A stretch of 31,177 bases of DNA from Clostridia bacterium. GTDB lineage: Bacteria > UBA6262 > WVXT01 > JAUXBS01. Location of the stretch: positions 1-31,177 of the forward strand of contig JAUXDE010000005.1 of NCBI GenBank assembly GCA_030618495.1, read 5' to 3'. This document shows positions 15,517 through 23,330 of the stretch, piece after piece. Made by a program: the position numbers and the translations under genes. The notes beneath the pieces are model-generated. The model did not search any database and was not told the origin of the DNA. It saw nothing but the letters and a program-made list of their open reading frames with translations. Position 1 is the first letter of the stretch. Each line of letters begins with the position of its first letter.

Positions 15517-16258
15517 GTTTTCTCCTTTTTTCCATTTCCCGTTCAACCATACTAATGTCTTCTGCCGTATCAACGCTGATTAAATCCGCTTCTACAACCG
15601 CAATTTTTATCCTACATCCGTTTTCAAGGGCTCTCAACTGCTCAAGTTTTTCCGCTTCTTCAAGCGGGCATGATTTCATATTAACGAATTCCTTCAAGAA
15701 TTCCTTCCTGTAAACGTATATCCCGATATGCTTCAGAAAATCTCCCCTACTGCCCCCTTTATCATTCCCCCTTCCGGGAGAAGGAATAGGGGACCTTGAA
15801 AAATACAGCGCAAATGAATCCCTGTCCACGACAACTTTTACGACATTAGTATCGTTAAACTGTCCGGTGTCGCTTGCCGGCGAAGCGGCGGTTGCCATTT
15901 TAATGTTTTCATCTTCCACCAACATTCCTACGGTAGAGTCAATCACTTCTGGGGTAATCAACGGCTCATCGCCCTGTACATTAACAATGATATCGGCGTC
16001 CATTTCTTCCGCCGCAACAGCCACCCTGTCCGTTCCACTCCTGCACTCTGGCGTTAAAATCGATTCCCCGCCAAATTTCCTGACCGCATCAACTATCCTG
16101 CTCTCTCCCGCAGCTACAACTACCCTGTCCACCAATTTTGACTTCCCGGCTTGTTCATATACATGCTGGAGCATTGGTTTGCCGGCAATATCCGCCAGGA
16201 CTTTACCCGGGAACCTTTTTGAATCCAATCGAGCCGGTATTATACAGGTTATTTTCAT
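15500..16258 (-). CDS. kdsB: CMP-Kdo synthetase (3-deoxy-manno-octulosonate cytidylyltransferase)
   Basis: KdsB activates Kdo with CTP to CMP-Kdo, the donor used by WaaA. The 252-residue protein has the nucleotidyltransferase start IIPARLDSKRFPGKVLADI, NVQGDEPLI, YFSRSPIPSPGR and KHIGIYVYRKEFL, then EEAEKLEQLRALENG, all typical. The ATG at 16258 has no Shine-Dalgarno sequence and lies only nine bases after the -10 element of the promoter upstream, so the message may be leaderless. It is the first gene of the Kdo/Lpt/PTS run. Confidence 0.96.
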   Translation of the reverse strand: MKITCIIPARLDSKRFPGKVLADIAGKPMLQHVYEQAGKSKLVDRVVVAAGESRIVDAVRKFGGESILTPECRSGTDRVAVAAEEMDADIIVNVQGDEPLITPEVIDSTVGMLVEDENIKMATAASPASDTGQFNDTNVVKVVVDRDSFALYFSRSPIPSPGRGNDKGGSRGDFLKHIGIYVYRKEFLKEFVNMKSCPLEEAEKLEQLRALENGCRIKIAVVEADLISVDTAEDISMVEREMEKRRKLEERG

Positions 16259-16267
16259 TAATTGTAA

Positions 16268-16296
16268 AATATACCATATTTTATCTAATAATTCAA
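16268..16296 (-). promoter_or_regulatory. sigma70-type promoter of the kdsB-to-ptsI run
   Basis: On the minus strand, -35 TTGAAT (16291-16296) and -10 TATATT (16268-16273) are separated by exactly 17 bases, and TGG before the -10 makes it an extended -10 (TGnTATATT). Only nine bases lie between the -10 and the kdsB ATG, which puts the transcription start within about three bases of the start codon. Confidence 0.65.
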
Positions 16297-16323
16297 ATAC
16301 TACTAAATATTTTATAAGTATTT
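16295..16323. promoter_or_regulatory. inverted repeat next to the kdsB -35 element (possible operator)
   Basis: AAATACT (16295-16301) and AGTATTT (16317-16323) are perfect 7-base inverted arms around 15 bases. The arm near the promoter overlaps the -35 hexamer by two bases. The region is very AT-rich, so chance is possible. If real, it would be placed to control entry into the Kdo/Lpt/PTS operon. Confidence 0.25.
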
Positions 16324-16337
16324 ATATATTATTTGTT

Positions 16338-16366
16338 TGAAAAGAAAACCAGGCCTTCCTGTTTTC
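16338..16366 (-). terminator. hairpin and T-tract terminator after the LPS glycosyltransferase cluster
   Basis: About 18 bases after the GT87 stop codon the minus strand reads GAAAACAGG, loop AAGG, CCT, a bulged G and GTTTTC: a nine-base-pair stem (16344-16366) with one bulge, followed by a further TTTT run. The stem is only partly GC-rich, so strength is moderate. It separates the core cluster from the kdsB promoter. Confidence 0.55.
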
Positions 16367-16383
16367 CTATATACTTACGTTTC

Positions 16384-17646
16384 TCATTTTCCTGTATTCT
16401 CCTTAAAGTTTCTTACACTACATAGCGTAACAGCCGCCAACAATAGCAAAGCGCTTATTGTTATAGCCGAATAATTCATTAATGTCCTGCTGAAATCAAC
16501 CCCCATAAACACGGGTGTAGTCAGCCCGCCTACTATAAATGATGCAACCACCAGACTGAATATCATTTTGTTGTTTTCTATCCTGTTTTTTAACAAATAA
16601 TAAGTGACACAAAAATGCGGTATGAAGAGCAATGTGAAATGATGCTGCCATGAAACAGGAGAAAACAGAAGCATGATAATAATAACTATTGAGTATTCCG
16701 GCAGCATCGCCAGGAACAAATTGCCGTCAGGATGCATTGTTCTTATTTCCTTCATGGATTTACCGAATTTTCTTATGAACCCCCACATAACAGCAGCCGC
16801 GCACGCCGAATAAGCAATAAGCGTATTGCTCCTGGAAAGCGATAAGATATTTCCCGGACAGCACCCCCCACTTTTATCACTCCAGGAATATTCTGTCAGG
16901 TAACGAAAAAGCAGTGATAGAAAGCTGTAATTTGAATACTTTGTCATATAACTACTCCCGAGCTTATACTGTGAAAACATCCACTCCTTGCACACAGCAA
17001 ATCCTCCTTCAATGCCCCAGAAGGCAAGCGGCAGGATAAAATTCAGAAACACTACCGTAGTAATAATATACAGGACAAACCTGAATTCTTTTTTCAGAAG
17101 GAAGTAAAGGACAAAGATTACAGGCGTTATCTTAAACGAAACAGCAACCGCCATAAAAAGAGCAGCCAATACGTATTTATTCCTGTGAAAAAAGAAAATT
17201 CCTGCAATAATATTAAACAATATGATTACATTCATTTGCCCGTAACCATAATTATTATGCAGGAACCTTGATGTCAGAATCAGCGTAACACCCATGAGGT
17301 ACGGCACATACTTTTTCTCCGGAAGCGCAAGCTTAAGAAACATTAAACAGGAAAGCATCAGCAAAGCCGATTCAATAAAATGATGTATTATCCTGCTCAC
17401 CTTTATGGGGAACCATCCAATCGGGTGCATGAGCAGGTAGGCGAAAGGCATATAAAAAAATCCGTCACCTTCCTGTGTATACACTTTTTCCGGTGACCCG
17501 CTCAATGAATACTTGATGGAATCATAATATATCAAGTAATCACCCTTAACCTTAAAAAGCAGCCTTGTGCCGGAAATCACAAACAACAATATGAAAACCC
17601 ATATCCATACCTGCCTGTATTTCTTATTCTGTATTGTCTCTGTCAT
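16384..17646 (-). CDS. GT87 family integral-membrane glycosyltransferase (DUF2029)
   Basis: This 420-residue protein is almost wholly hydrophobic, with about ten predicted membrane segments. It has the GT87 pattern: an acidic YYDS segment in the first periplasmic loop, FFYMPFAYLLMHPIGW, a GYGQMNV motif and FKITPVIFVLYFLL. GT87 enzymes transfer sugars (often mannose) from polyprenyl-phosphate donors on the outer face of the inner membrane. Its place at the end of the core/O-antigen cluster suggests a role in LPS or a related surface glycan. The start is ATG at 17646, with a GGAGG site five bases upstream and an ATGA overlap with the preceding GT9 gene. It is the last gene before the terminator. 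The sugar is unknown. Confidence 0.8.
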   Translation of the reverse strand: MTETIQNKKYRQVWIWVFILLFVISGTRLLFKVKGDYLIYYDSIKYSLSGSPEKVYTQEGDGFFYMPFAYLLMHPIGWFPIKVSRIIHHFIESALLMLSCLMFLKLALPEKKYVPYLMGVTLILTSRFLHNNYGYGQMNVIILFNIIAGIFFFHRNKYVLAALFMAVAVSFKITPVIFVLYFLLKKEFRFVLYIITTVVFLNFILPLAFWGIEGGFAVCKEWMFSQYKLGSSYMTKYSNYSFLSLLFRYLTEYSWSDKSGGCCPGNILSLSRSNTLIAYSACAAAVMWGFIRKFGKSMKEIRTMHPDGNLFLAMLPEYSIVIIIMLLFSPVSWQHHFTLLFIPHFCVTYYLLKNRIENNKMIFSLVVASFIVGGLTTPVFMGVDFSRTLMNYSAITISALLLLAAVTLCSVRNFKENTGK

Positions 17647-18689
17647 TTTATCCTCCCCATCATTTTCTTAACCGCTCCCATGACGTCTTTAACCGTAATC
17701 AGCTCCATGCAGTCCGTTTTTTCGCAGCTCCTGAATTTTTTGCAGCGAGTATCCTTCCTGCCGTGACTGAAACATTTCAACGCTGTTAAATCTTTCCTAA
17801 TGGCTATATTCATGTCGCCATAGGGGCCGGTTCTCTCAATATTCGATGGGCCATGCAACCCTATGACCGGAGTTCCCATGGCAACGGCCAGATGCATCGG
17901 TCCGGAATCATTGGCTATTACCAGTTTACAACAGGATAGAAGCGCGGCAAGCTGCTTCAAGTTCGTACCGGGAGCTATAAGGGGAGCCCCCCCTGCAGAC
18001 TCAATTATTTCCTTCACCTTTTCTTCCTCCCCGGGACCCCACAGGATAATAGCTCTTTTTTTCTCTAGAGAAGAAAGTTCATCAACAAGTGCCGCCCAGT
18101 TCCTGTTACTCCATTTCCTGTTTGGCAAACTGCCTGCTATACTCAAACCTACAAGTACCTCATCATCTTTTATCCCGCTTTGCTTCAGGAAATTATCAAT
18201 GTATTCCCTATCCTCTTCACCAATATATATATTGAATTCCTTTTTCCCGGCATCAATCCCAAGGTGCCTGGCAAAACTCAGGTCCCTGTCAACGTTATGC
18301 GTCTCCCCGGGACCGGGCAAAACCTTTTCATTCATGAATATGGAATTCGGCTCTTTGCTGACTCCTGGAGTAAAACCAATCCTTACCGGAGCGCCGCTTA
18401 ACAGGGATATTATACCGCTCCTTGTCTGGCTCTGCGGGTCAATAACCATTTCAAACCCGGCGCGCCTCAATTTCCGCACCAGGGGAACAACTGCGGACAA
18501 ACCCCTGTTTTTTTCAAATACTATAACCTCGTCAAGATAAGGATGTCCGCTCACCACGTCCTTTGCCTTACTGCTCACAAGCCATGCTATATGGTCTTCC
18601 GGAAACTTCCTGCGAAGAGCTGACAAAAGGGGCAAGGAGCAGACTACGTCTCCGAGCCCGCTCAAGCGTATGATAAGTATTTTCTTCAT
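17643..18689 (-). CDS. GT9 family ADP-heptose:LPS heptosyltransferase-like protein
   Basis: This 348-residue GT-B enzyme is of the WaaC/WaaF/WaaQ family. It begins with IIRLSGLGDVVCSLPLLSALR, the acceptor-domain hallmark, and later has the donor-site block IANDSGPMHLAVAMGTPVIGLHGPS. The tail carries several Cys residues (CFSHGRKDTRC, CEKTDC), a feature seen in many GT9 proteins. ATG at 18689 shares a TAATG junction with the upstream gene; a longer reading to 18797 lies inside that gene and is rejected. It is the second GT9 member here, besides the WaaF-like protein at 24161-25177, which suggests at least two heptose (or similar) additions. The exact linkage is unknown. Confidence 0.87.
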   Translation of the reverse strand: MKKILIIRLSGLGDVVCSLPLLSALRRKFPEDHIAWLVSSKAKDVVSGHPYLDEVIVFEKNRGLSAVVPLVRKLRRAGFEMVIDPQSQTRSGIISLLSGAPVRIGFTPGVSKEPNSIFMNEKVLPGPGETHNVDRDLSFARHLGIDAGKKEFNIYIGEEDREYIDNFLKQSGIKDDEVLVGLSIAGSLPNRKWSNRNWAALVDELSSLEKKRAIILWGPGEEEKVKEIIESAGGAPLIAPGTNLKQLAALLSCCKLVIANDSGPMHLAVAMGTPVIGLHGPSNIERTGPYGDMNIAIRKDLTALKCFSHGRKDTRCKKFRSCEKTDCMELITVKDVMGAVKKMMGRIK

Positions 18690-19135
18690 TATTTCCGTTT
18701 CTTTATTTTTTTCTCCAGCAAAGTGTCTATTGCATCCATTAAATCGTTCCTTAATTGATTTGCAGTATCTATATTCCGCTTGCTTTTTACTATGCATGCG
18801 TTACTCACATCATGCCGCCTTACCTCGTCCTCAAGCTTCCATATATCAAGGTTTTTTAAAGCAAGCCTGTCTATCAATTGCCCCAGGCCTTCTTTATACT
18901 CTATTTTAGAAGGCCTGTTATAAAGTTTTACTTTCAATTCTTTTAGCCTTACTCTTCCTTTTATCGCTCCCGCAAGAAATCCGTTTATCTCTTCAATCAA
19001 ATCCTTCCTCTGTTGTTTGACAACGCTTATCTTTTTACCGGCATCTTTAATCTTACCCTTCCCGGATTTCAAGAATTCCAGTCGTATGTTTTTTATCGTC
19101 AACTTATCAACCAGACTGCCGAGTGTTTCAGCCAT
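18689..19135 (-). CDS. small helical protein with internal duplication, DUF4254-like
   Basis: This 148-residue, soluble, charged, all-helical protein is of unknown function. The second half (LIDRLALKN, then WKLEDEVRR, KRNID and NQLRNDLMDAID) resembles what I recall of the DUF4254 family, found beside glycosyltransferase genes; this was not searched. The same pattern occurs in the first half (LGSLVDKLTIKN at 5-16, QQRKDLIEEI at 41-50), so the gene looks like an internal duplication offset by 79-86 residues. ATG at 19135 has a near-perfect AAGGAGGAG site and overlaps the upstream ligase gene by eight bases. Its position among core glycosyltransferases hints at a helper or scaffold role, which is inference. 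Confidence 0.72.
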   Translation of the reverse strand: MAETLGSLVDKLTIKNIRLEFLKSGKGKIKDAGKKISVVKQQRKDLIEEINGFLAGAIKGRVRLKELKVKLYNRPSKIEYKEGLGQLIDRLALKNLDIWKLEDEVRRHDVSNACIVKSKRNIDTANQLRNDLMDAIDTLLEKKIKKRK

Positions 19136-20345
19136 TTTCTCCTCCTTTTATCGCAAACAAAGCCCCAGTTAGAAAATAAAACAACTCCGTTACTACAGGA
19201 ACGGTGAAGGGGCAATCCATCATCCCGGAAACATTAAAAGCAACAATCGATGCCAGTATCCCGCAAGCCATTATTCTAAGCCATTCATCCCCTGTGTTTT
19301 TTATTATCCAAAAACCTCTTACAAATATAATAACAAATAGCCATAAAAGCGCGCCCAGCCCGGCAAGTCCCGTTTCAACCGCAAAATTCAGGAAAGTATT
19401 ATGCGCATGGTTAAACGGCTTTTCACCTTCCCTTACGTACTTTCTGTTTTCCTCTTCTATCCGCCCCCACCCCACTCCAATAACAGGACTGCCCTTTATC
19501 ATTCTCAGGCACCTTTTCCATGATACAATTCTCTGGATATTTGAAGTATTGAACCTGGTATCCGTTACTGTTTTCAACCTTCTCGAGAAACCCGAACCTG
19601 GGAATAACAATACAAATATGATTATTGCTGTCAACAGGCCTGAAAAGATAACAATGGTATTTTTAAGTTTTAAATTAAACAGTCCGAAAAATATCGCCGC
19701 AGACATTAAGGCAATCCAGCATCCCCTGCTGTAAGTAACTATAAGAGCAAATAATAACAGAACGAAACAAACGATAAACAACAGCTTTTTCACCCGCTTT
19801 TTTTCATAAAATATACTGCCTAATGTAACAGGTAAAATCATTACAAGAAACATTGCAAACTTTACCGGGTGCGAAAAAGAGCCGGAAGCCCTCGCTGTCG
19901 GCTCACCGAGCCACTTGTTAACAGCAAAATTGCTTTCACGGAACAGGTTCACCCTCGTAAAATGCTCTATGATACCGGCTATACTGATAACAGCGGTAAC
20001 CAAAACGAGAATAGTCATTATCTTTTTAAGTTGTTTCTTACCTGTTATATTATTAGCTGCCAGGAAAAATATACATACCATCCACATAGAATCATATTTC
20101 TCAAGACTATGGGACAAATCGGTTGACGTCAAAACGCTTATCCCAATTACCGCCGTAAATATGAGCAGCGGTATGTTAAGCGGGTTCTTAAGGATTTTGA
20201 ATTTTCCGCCCGCAATCGTTTTTGCCGCCCAGCATATCAAAGCCAGCCCCAGTGACACGTTGGAGCCGAAAAGAGAGAACGGAGCAAAAAACGCGTAACT
20301 GAAAATAAAGAAGATTATCGGTGTGTCCCAGCTTATTTTTTTCAT
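19128..20345 (-). CDS. O-antigen ligase/polymerase-like membrane protein (Wzy_C family)
   Basis: This 405-residue polytopic membrane protein has about ten to twelve hydrophobic segments. The Wzy_C hallmarks are IVTYSRGCWIAL in the middle and, after a large periplasmic loop, FNHAHNTFLNFAVETGLAGL, where the His is a conserved functional residue in O-antigen ligases. Such proteins either join O-antigen to lipid A-core (WaaL) or polymerise repeat units (Wzy); sequence alone does not separate them. ATG at 20345, four bases after the preceding stop, is chosen over TTG at 20390, which overlaps the GT4 gene and has no ribosome binding site. Its place among core glycosyltransferases favours a WaaL-type role. 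Confidence 0.78.
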   Translation of the reverse strand: MKKISWDTPIIFFIFSYAFFAPFSLFGSNVSLGLALICWAAKTIAGGKFKILKNPLNIPLLIFTAVIGISVLTSTDLSHSLEKYDSMWMVCIFFLAANNITGKKQLKKIMTILVLVTAVISIAGIIEHFTRVNLFRESNFAVNKWLGEPTARASGSFSHPVKFAMFLVMILPVTLGSIFYEKKRVKKLLFIVCFVLLLFALIVTYSRGCWIALMSAAIFFGLFNLKLKNTIVIFSGLLTAIIIFVLLFPGSGFSRRLKTVTDTRFNTSNIQRIVSWKRCLRMIKGSPVIGVGWGRIEEENRKYVREGEKPFNHAHNTFLNFAVETGLAGLGALLWLFVIIFVRGFWIIKNTGDEWLRIMACGILASIVAFNVSGMMDCPFTVPVVTELFYFLTGALFAIKGGENG

Positions 20346-20349
20346 ATAA

Positions 20350-21486
20350 TCATTTAACAGCCGCAGTATAGACGGCAATCGTTTTTTCAACGTATTTATC
20401 TACCGTATATTTCTCTGCAAGCAGCCTGCTTTTTCCCTCAAGTTCCTTCCTGAACTCATTATTAAAAGTCATCTTTATCTTTTCCGCAATTTCTTCTGTG
20501 TTCTGACAATCACGAACGATTAGGCCATCAGCATTATCCGTTATTATCTCGCTTGCCCCGCACGCTTCACTAACTATCGTTGGCAAGCCGGCCGCAAGCG
20601 ATTCAAGGCAGGCAGTGCCAAACGGCTCATAAACGCTCGGCAAAACAAAAACATCAGCAGCAGCATACAGTTTTTTAACGTCAGCCACCTTGCCGGCAAA
20701 AACAATATTGTCCATTATTTTAAGTTTTCCGGCAATCCTGGTGTATCTTGCTCTCTTGCCGTGCCCGGCGACCAGTAGTTTGATATTCTTATCGCCAGCG
20801 ACAAGGGCAATGGCTTTTATCAGGTTTCCCAGGCCCTTTCGTTCAAAACCCGAGCCGACGAATAGGACCACGAAGTCATCCGGTCCCAGGTTATATATTT
20901 TTCTTGTTTCATCCCGGAATATATTCCTATTTTGTGGATTGTATTCTTTTAAATCGACACCGTTATAAATGACCTCTACGTCCCTCGAAGGCACTCCGTA
21001 GCACTTCATTATTTCATCCTTCACTCTCTTCGATATCGCAATTATCTTCCTGTAATGGCCCTTCTTGAACGCTCTTTTTTCCAACCACTGTTCAACCAAC
21101 CGGTAAAACCGCATGTAAACCATTAACTTACCCAGCGCTCCCGGGCGTATTTCCTCAAGTTTCATATTCCAGCTCCGGGCGCAGCCGCCGCTGGCGCGGT
21201 ACACGTCCTGTGAAGACATCATTTCAAAGGAATGCGTTATATCCCACTCGCTCTTCCTGAGTTCTTTTCTCACAAAACAATCAAAGAGAAGCAGTTTTAG
21301 AAATGCCGGTTTTGCCGGAACAACAATCCTGTTGAATTTAATTCCACCTTTTGACTGCTCATCCCATTCCCTGCAGAAGACGGACACATCGTGCCCTCTT
21401 TTTAAAAGGCCCTGGGCCAGTATAACCATGTTTTTCTCGGCCCCGCCCATGCTATGATACTTCTGTCTTATTAAGGCTACTTTCAT
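20350..21486 (-). CDS. GT4 family glycosyltransferase (WaaG-like)
   Basis: This 378-residue GT-B enzyme of family GT4 has an N-terminal acceptor domain with MGGAEKNMVILAQGLLKRGHDV and a C-terminal nucleotide-sugar domain starting at VVLFVGSGFERKGLGNLIKA. The donor-site E-x7-E motif is present in VYEPFGTACLESLAAGLP. The middle RASGGCARSW and YRLVEQWLEKRAF segments recall WaaG-like LPS core glucosyltransferases. It starts with ATG at 21486 in an ATGA overlap with the upstream GT4 gene. It most likely adds a hexose to the LPS core from the cytoplasmic side; the sugar is not determined. Confidence 0.85.
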   Translation of the reverse strand: MKVALIRQKYHSMGGAEKNMVILAQGLLKRGHDVSVFCREWDEQSKGGIKFNRIVVPAKPAFLKLLLFDCFVRKELRKSEWDITHSFEMMSSQDVYRASGGCARSWNMKLEEIRPGALGKLMVYMRFYRLVEQWLEKRAFKKGHYRKIIAISKRVKDEIMKCYGVPSRDVEVIYNGVDLKEYNPQNRNIFRDETRKIYNLGPDDFVVLFVGSGFERKGLGNLIKAIALVAGDKNIKLLVAGHGKRARYTRIAGKLKIMDNIVFAGKVADVKKLYAAADVFVLPSVYEPFGTACLESLAAGLPTIVSEACGASEIITDNADGLIVRDCQNTEEIAEKIKMTFNNEFRKELEGKSRLLAEKYTVDKYVEKTIAVYTAAVK

Positions 21487-22598
21487 TGTTCAAGTAAATC
21501 CCGGTAAAGATTTTCCACCTTACCAGCCATTTTCTCCACACTGAAATTCTTAAGGACAAACTCACGGCCGTTCTTTCCCAGCTTGCCCGCATAGTCACGG
21601 TCTTTTATCAAAGAAATAATCCCTTTTGATAAAGCCATAAAATCCCCCGGCTGGATTAAAATGCCGGTTTCTCCGTCCTTTATTACTTCACTACAGGAAC
21701 CTACGTCTGTGGCTATTACGGGTTTGGCTGATGCCAGCGCCTGCAGGATTGACTGCGGAATTCCTTCGTAATAAGAGCATGAAACAAGTATGTCCAGAGA
21801 AGCAATTATTAGGGAAATATCATCTCTATGTCCCGTCATAATTATTTTATCTTTTAACTGCAATTCTTTCATCTTACTCAATATATCTTCCGATGTTTTC
21901 TTCTCACTTAATTCACCTACAACAATGAACCTGCATTCCTTATTTATCTTTAATACTTCATTGGCAGCGCTTAGAAAATCTTTATGTCCCTTCCCATGCC
22001 TGATTACGGCAATAATCCCTATTAATGGCTGATCCTGTCTTATTTTGAATTCATCCCTTATAACTTTTCCGCTTACATGCGGACTATATTTATTTTCATC
22101 AACACCCGTCGGAATAGATACAATTTTATTCTGTGTAACTATCTTCTTATCGATAAACATCTGCCTCAGTGTCATTCCTGCTGTCATAATCCTGTCACAC
22201 AAGTATACGTAGAGAATTCTTGTAAGAAAAGATTTTTTGACTTGTAATCCTACATGTTTTGTTCTAATAACAGGAATTCCCGCAAACCTTGCCGCCGGAG
22301 ACGCCAGCCAGCTGTCTATGGAACTGTGGGTATTCAGGATTCTCACCTTCTCCTTTTTCATTATCCTGAAAAGTTTCATGCTTGAGATTAAACTAAGATG
22401 TTTATGCATCCCCACCCTGTAAACGGACAGCCCTGCCCTTTCAGCCCTGTCCGCAATCCTACCTCGCGGGTTGCAGGCAAGAATCACCCTGAAACCCCTT
22501 TTTATAAGCTCCTGAGACTCAAGCAGAATCCGCATTTCCTGCCCGCCCCAGCCGATGGATGATTCCGTGTGCAGAATAGTGATTATTTCTTTTCCCAT
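21483..22598 (-). CDS. GT4 family glycosyltransferase
   Basis: This second GT4 enzyme has 371 residues. The N-terminal domain begins LHTESSIGWGGQEMRILLESQELIKRG and the C-terminal domain has GIIAVIRHGKGHKDFLSA and YEGIPQSILQALASAKPVIATDVGS. In the E-x7-E motif the second Glu is replaced by Gln (EGIPQSILQ), a variant found in part of the family. It overlaps the upstream GT2 gene by 16 bases and has no obvious ribosome binding site, so translation is probably coupled. It is presumably a core or O-chain sugar transferase; acceptor and donor are unknown. Confidence 0.85.
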   Translation of the reverse strand: MGKEIITILHTESSIGWGGQEMRILLESQELIKRGFRVILACNPRGRIADRAERAGLSVYRVGMHKHLSLISSMKLFRIMKKEKVRILNTHSSIDSWLASPAARFAGIPVIRTKHVGLQVKKSFLTRILYVYLCDRIMTAGMTLRQMFIDKKIVTQNKIVSIPTGVDENKYSPHVSGKVIRDEFKIRQDQPLIGIIAVIRHGKGHKDFLSAANEVLKINKECRFIVVGELSEKKTSEDILSKMKELQLKDKIIMTGHRDDISLIIASLDILVSCSYYEGIPQSILQALASAKPVIATDVGSCSEVIKDGETGILIQPGDFMALSKGIISLIKDRDYAGKLGKNGREFVLKNFSVEKMAGKVENLYRDLLEQ

Positions 22599-23326
22599 AA
22601 CATAGCGTACTTCAGGAAAGCATAATAGCTGTACAGAACACAGACTATAAAACCAAGCTTCCCGTCAAGAAATCCTTTCTTCAAAAAATACATCTTTATA
22701 AAAGCCGCCGTGGGATTAACTATTAAATTATACCATCTTGACTTCTTATTATCCCTGCGCATTTGTTGTACGAAAAGCGAGGAATAACGTTTCATCCTGT
22801 CTATATAATCATTAATACAGGCATAAGTATAATGTTCCAGCGGCTCTTCAATGCGTCCCGCCTTACCGTTCAGCTTGACGCTCTCGTGCACCATCTTATC
22901 CCGGAACCTGCCTTTCGACTTCCTGAACAACCGCAGGACATAGTCGGGGTACAGGCCGCAATGCCTTACCCATTCTCCAAAAAAATAATTCCTTCTCGGG
23001 ATATGATACCCGGCGTATTCTTCGCTTTCTTCATTGATAACCTTAATAATCTGCGTCTTCAGCCGGGGAGTGATCCTCTCGTCCGCGTCAACACTCAACA
23101 CCCAGTCGTTAGTTGCCCTGTCCAGCACCATGTTTTTCTGCAGGGAATAATTAGTAAATTTACTCTGGTATATTTTTTCGGTATACCGGCGGCATATATT
23201 AACCGTCTCATCGTTGCTGAACGAATCAAGCACAACAATTTCATCTGCCCATTTAACGGATTCCAGGCACTCTTCAATATTGTTCGCCTCATTACGCGTA
23301 ATAATTACCACTGAAAGCTTTCTCAT
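22583..23326 (-). CDS. GT2 family glycosyltransferase (WaaE/KdtX-like)
   Basis: This 247-residue GT-A fold enzyme begins LSVVIITRNEANNIEECLESVKWADEIVVLDS, with the DADER metal/donor motif near residue 80 and the FFGEWVRHCG then YPDYVLRLF segment typical of the WaaE/KdtX group of LPS core beta-glucosyltransferases. The C-terminal 40 residues contain hydrophobic helices that may bind the membrane. ATG at 23326 has a GAGAGG site and follows the kinase gene by four bases. The group usually adds glucose to heptose I, which fits its place after the heptosyltransferase and kinase genes. Confidence 0.85.
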   Translation of the reverse strand: MRKLSVVIITRNEANNIEECLESVKWADEIVVLDSFSNDETVNICRRYTEKIYQSKFTNYSLQKNMVLDRATNDWVLSVDADERITPRLKTQIIKVINEESEEYAGYHIPRRNYFFGEWVRHCGLYPDYVLRLFRKSKGRFRDKMVHESVKLNGKAGRIEEPLEHYTYACINDYIDRMKRYSSLFVQQMRRDNKKSRWYNLIVNPTAAFIKMYFLKKGFLDGKLGFIVCVLYSYYAFLKYAMLWEKK

Positions 23327-23330
23327 TTTA

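Noticed and set aside
15516-15573. Longer kdsA reading from TTG at 15573
   Set aside because: The extra 19 residues read through the kdsB tail and have no counterpart in KdsA proteins; the TTG at 15516 has a strong ribosome binding site.
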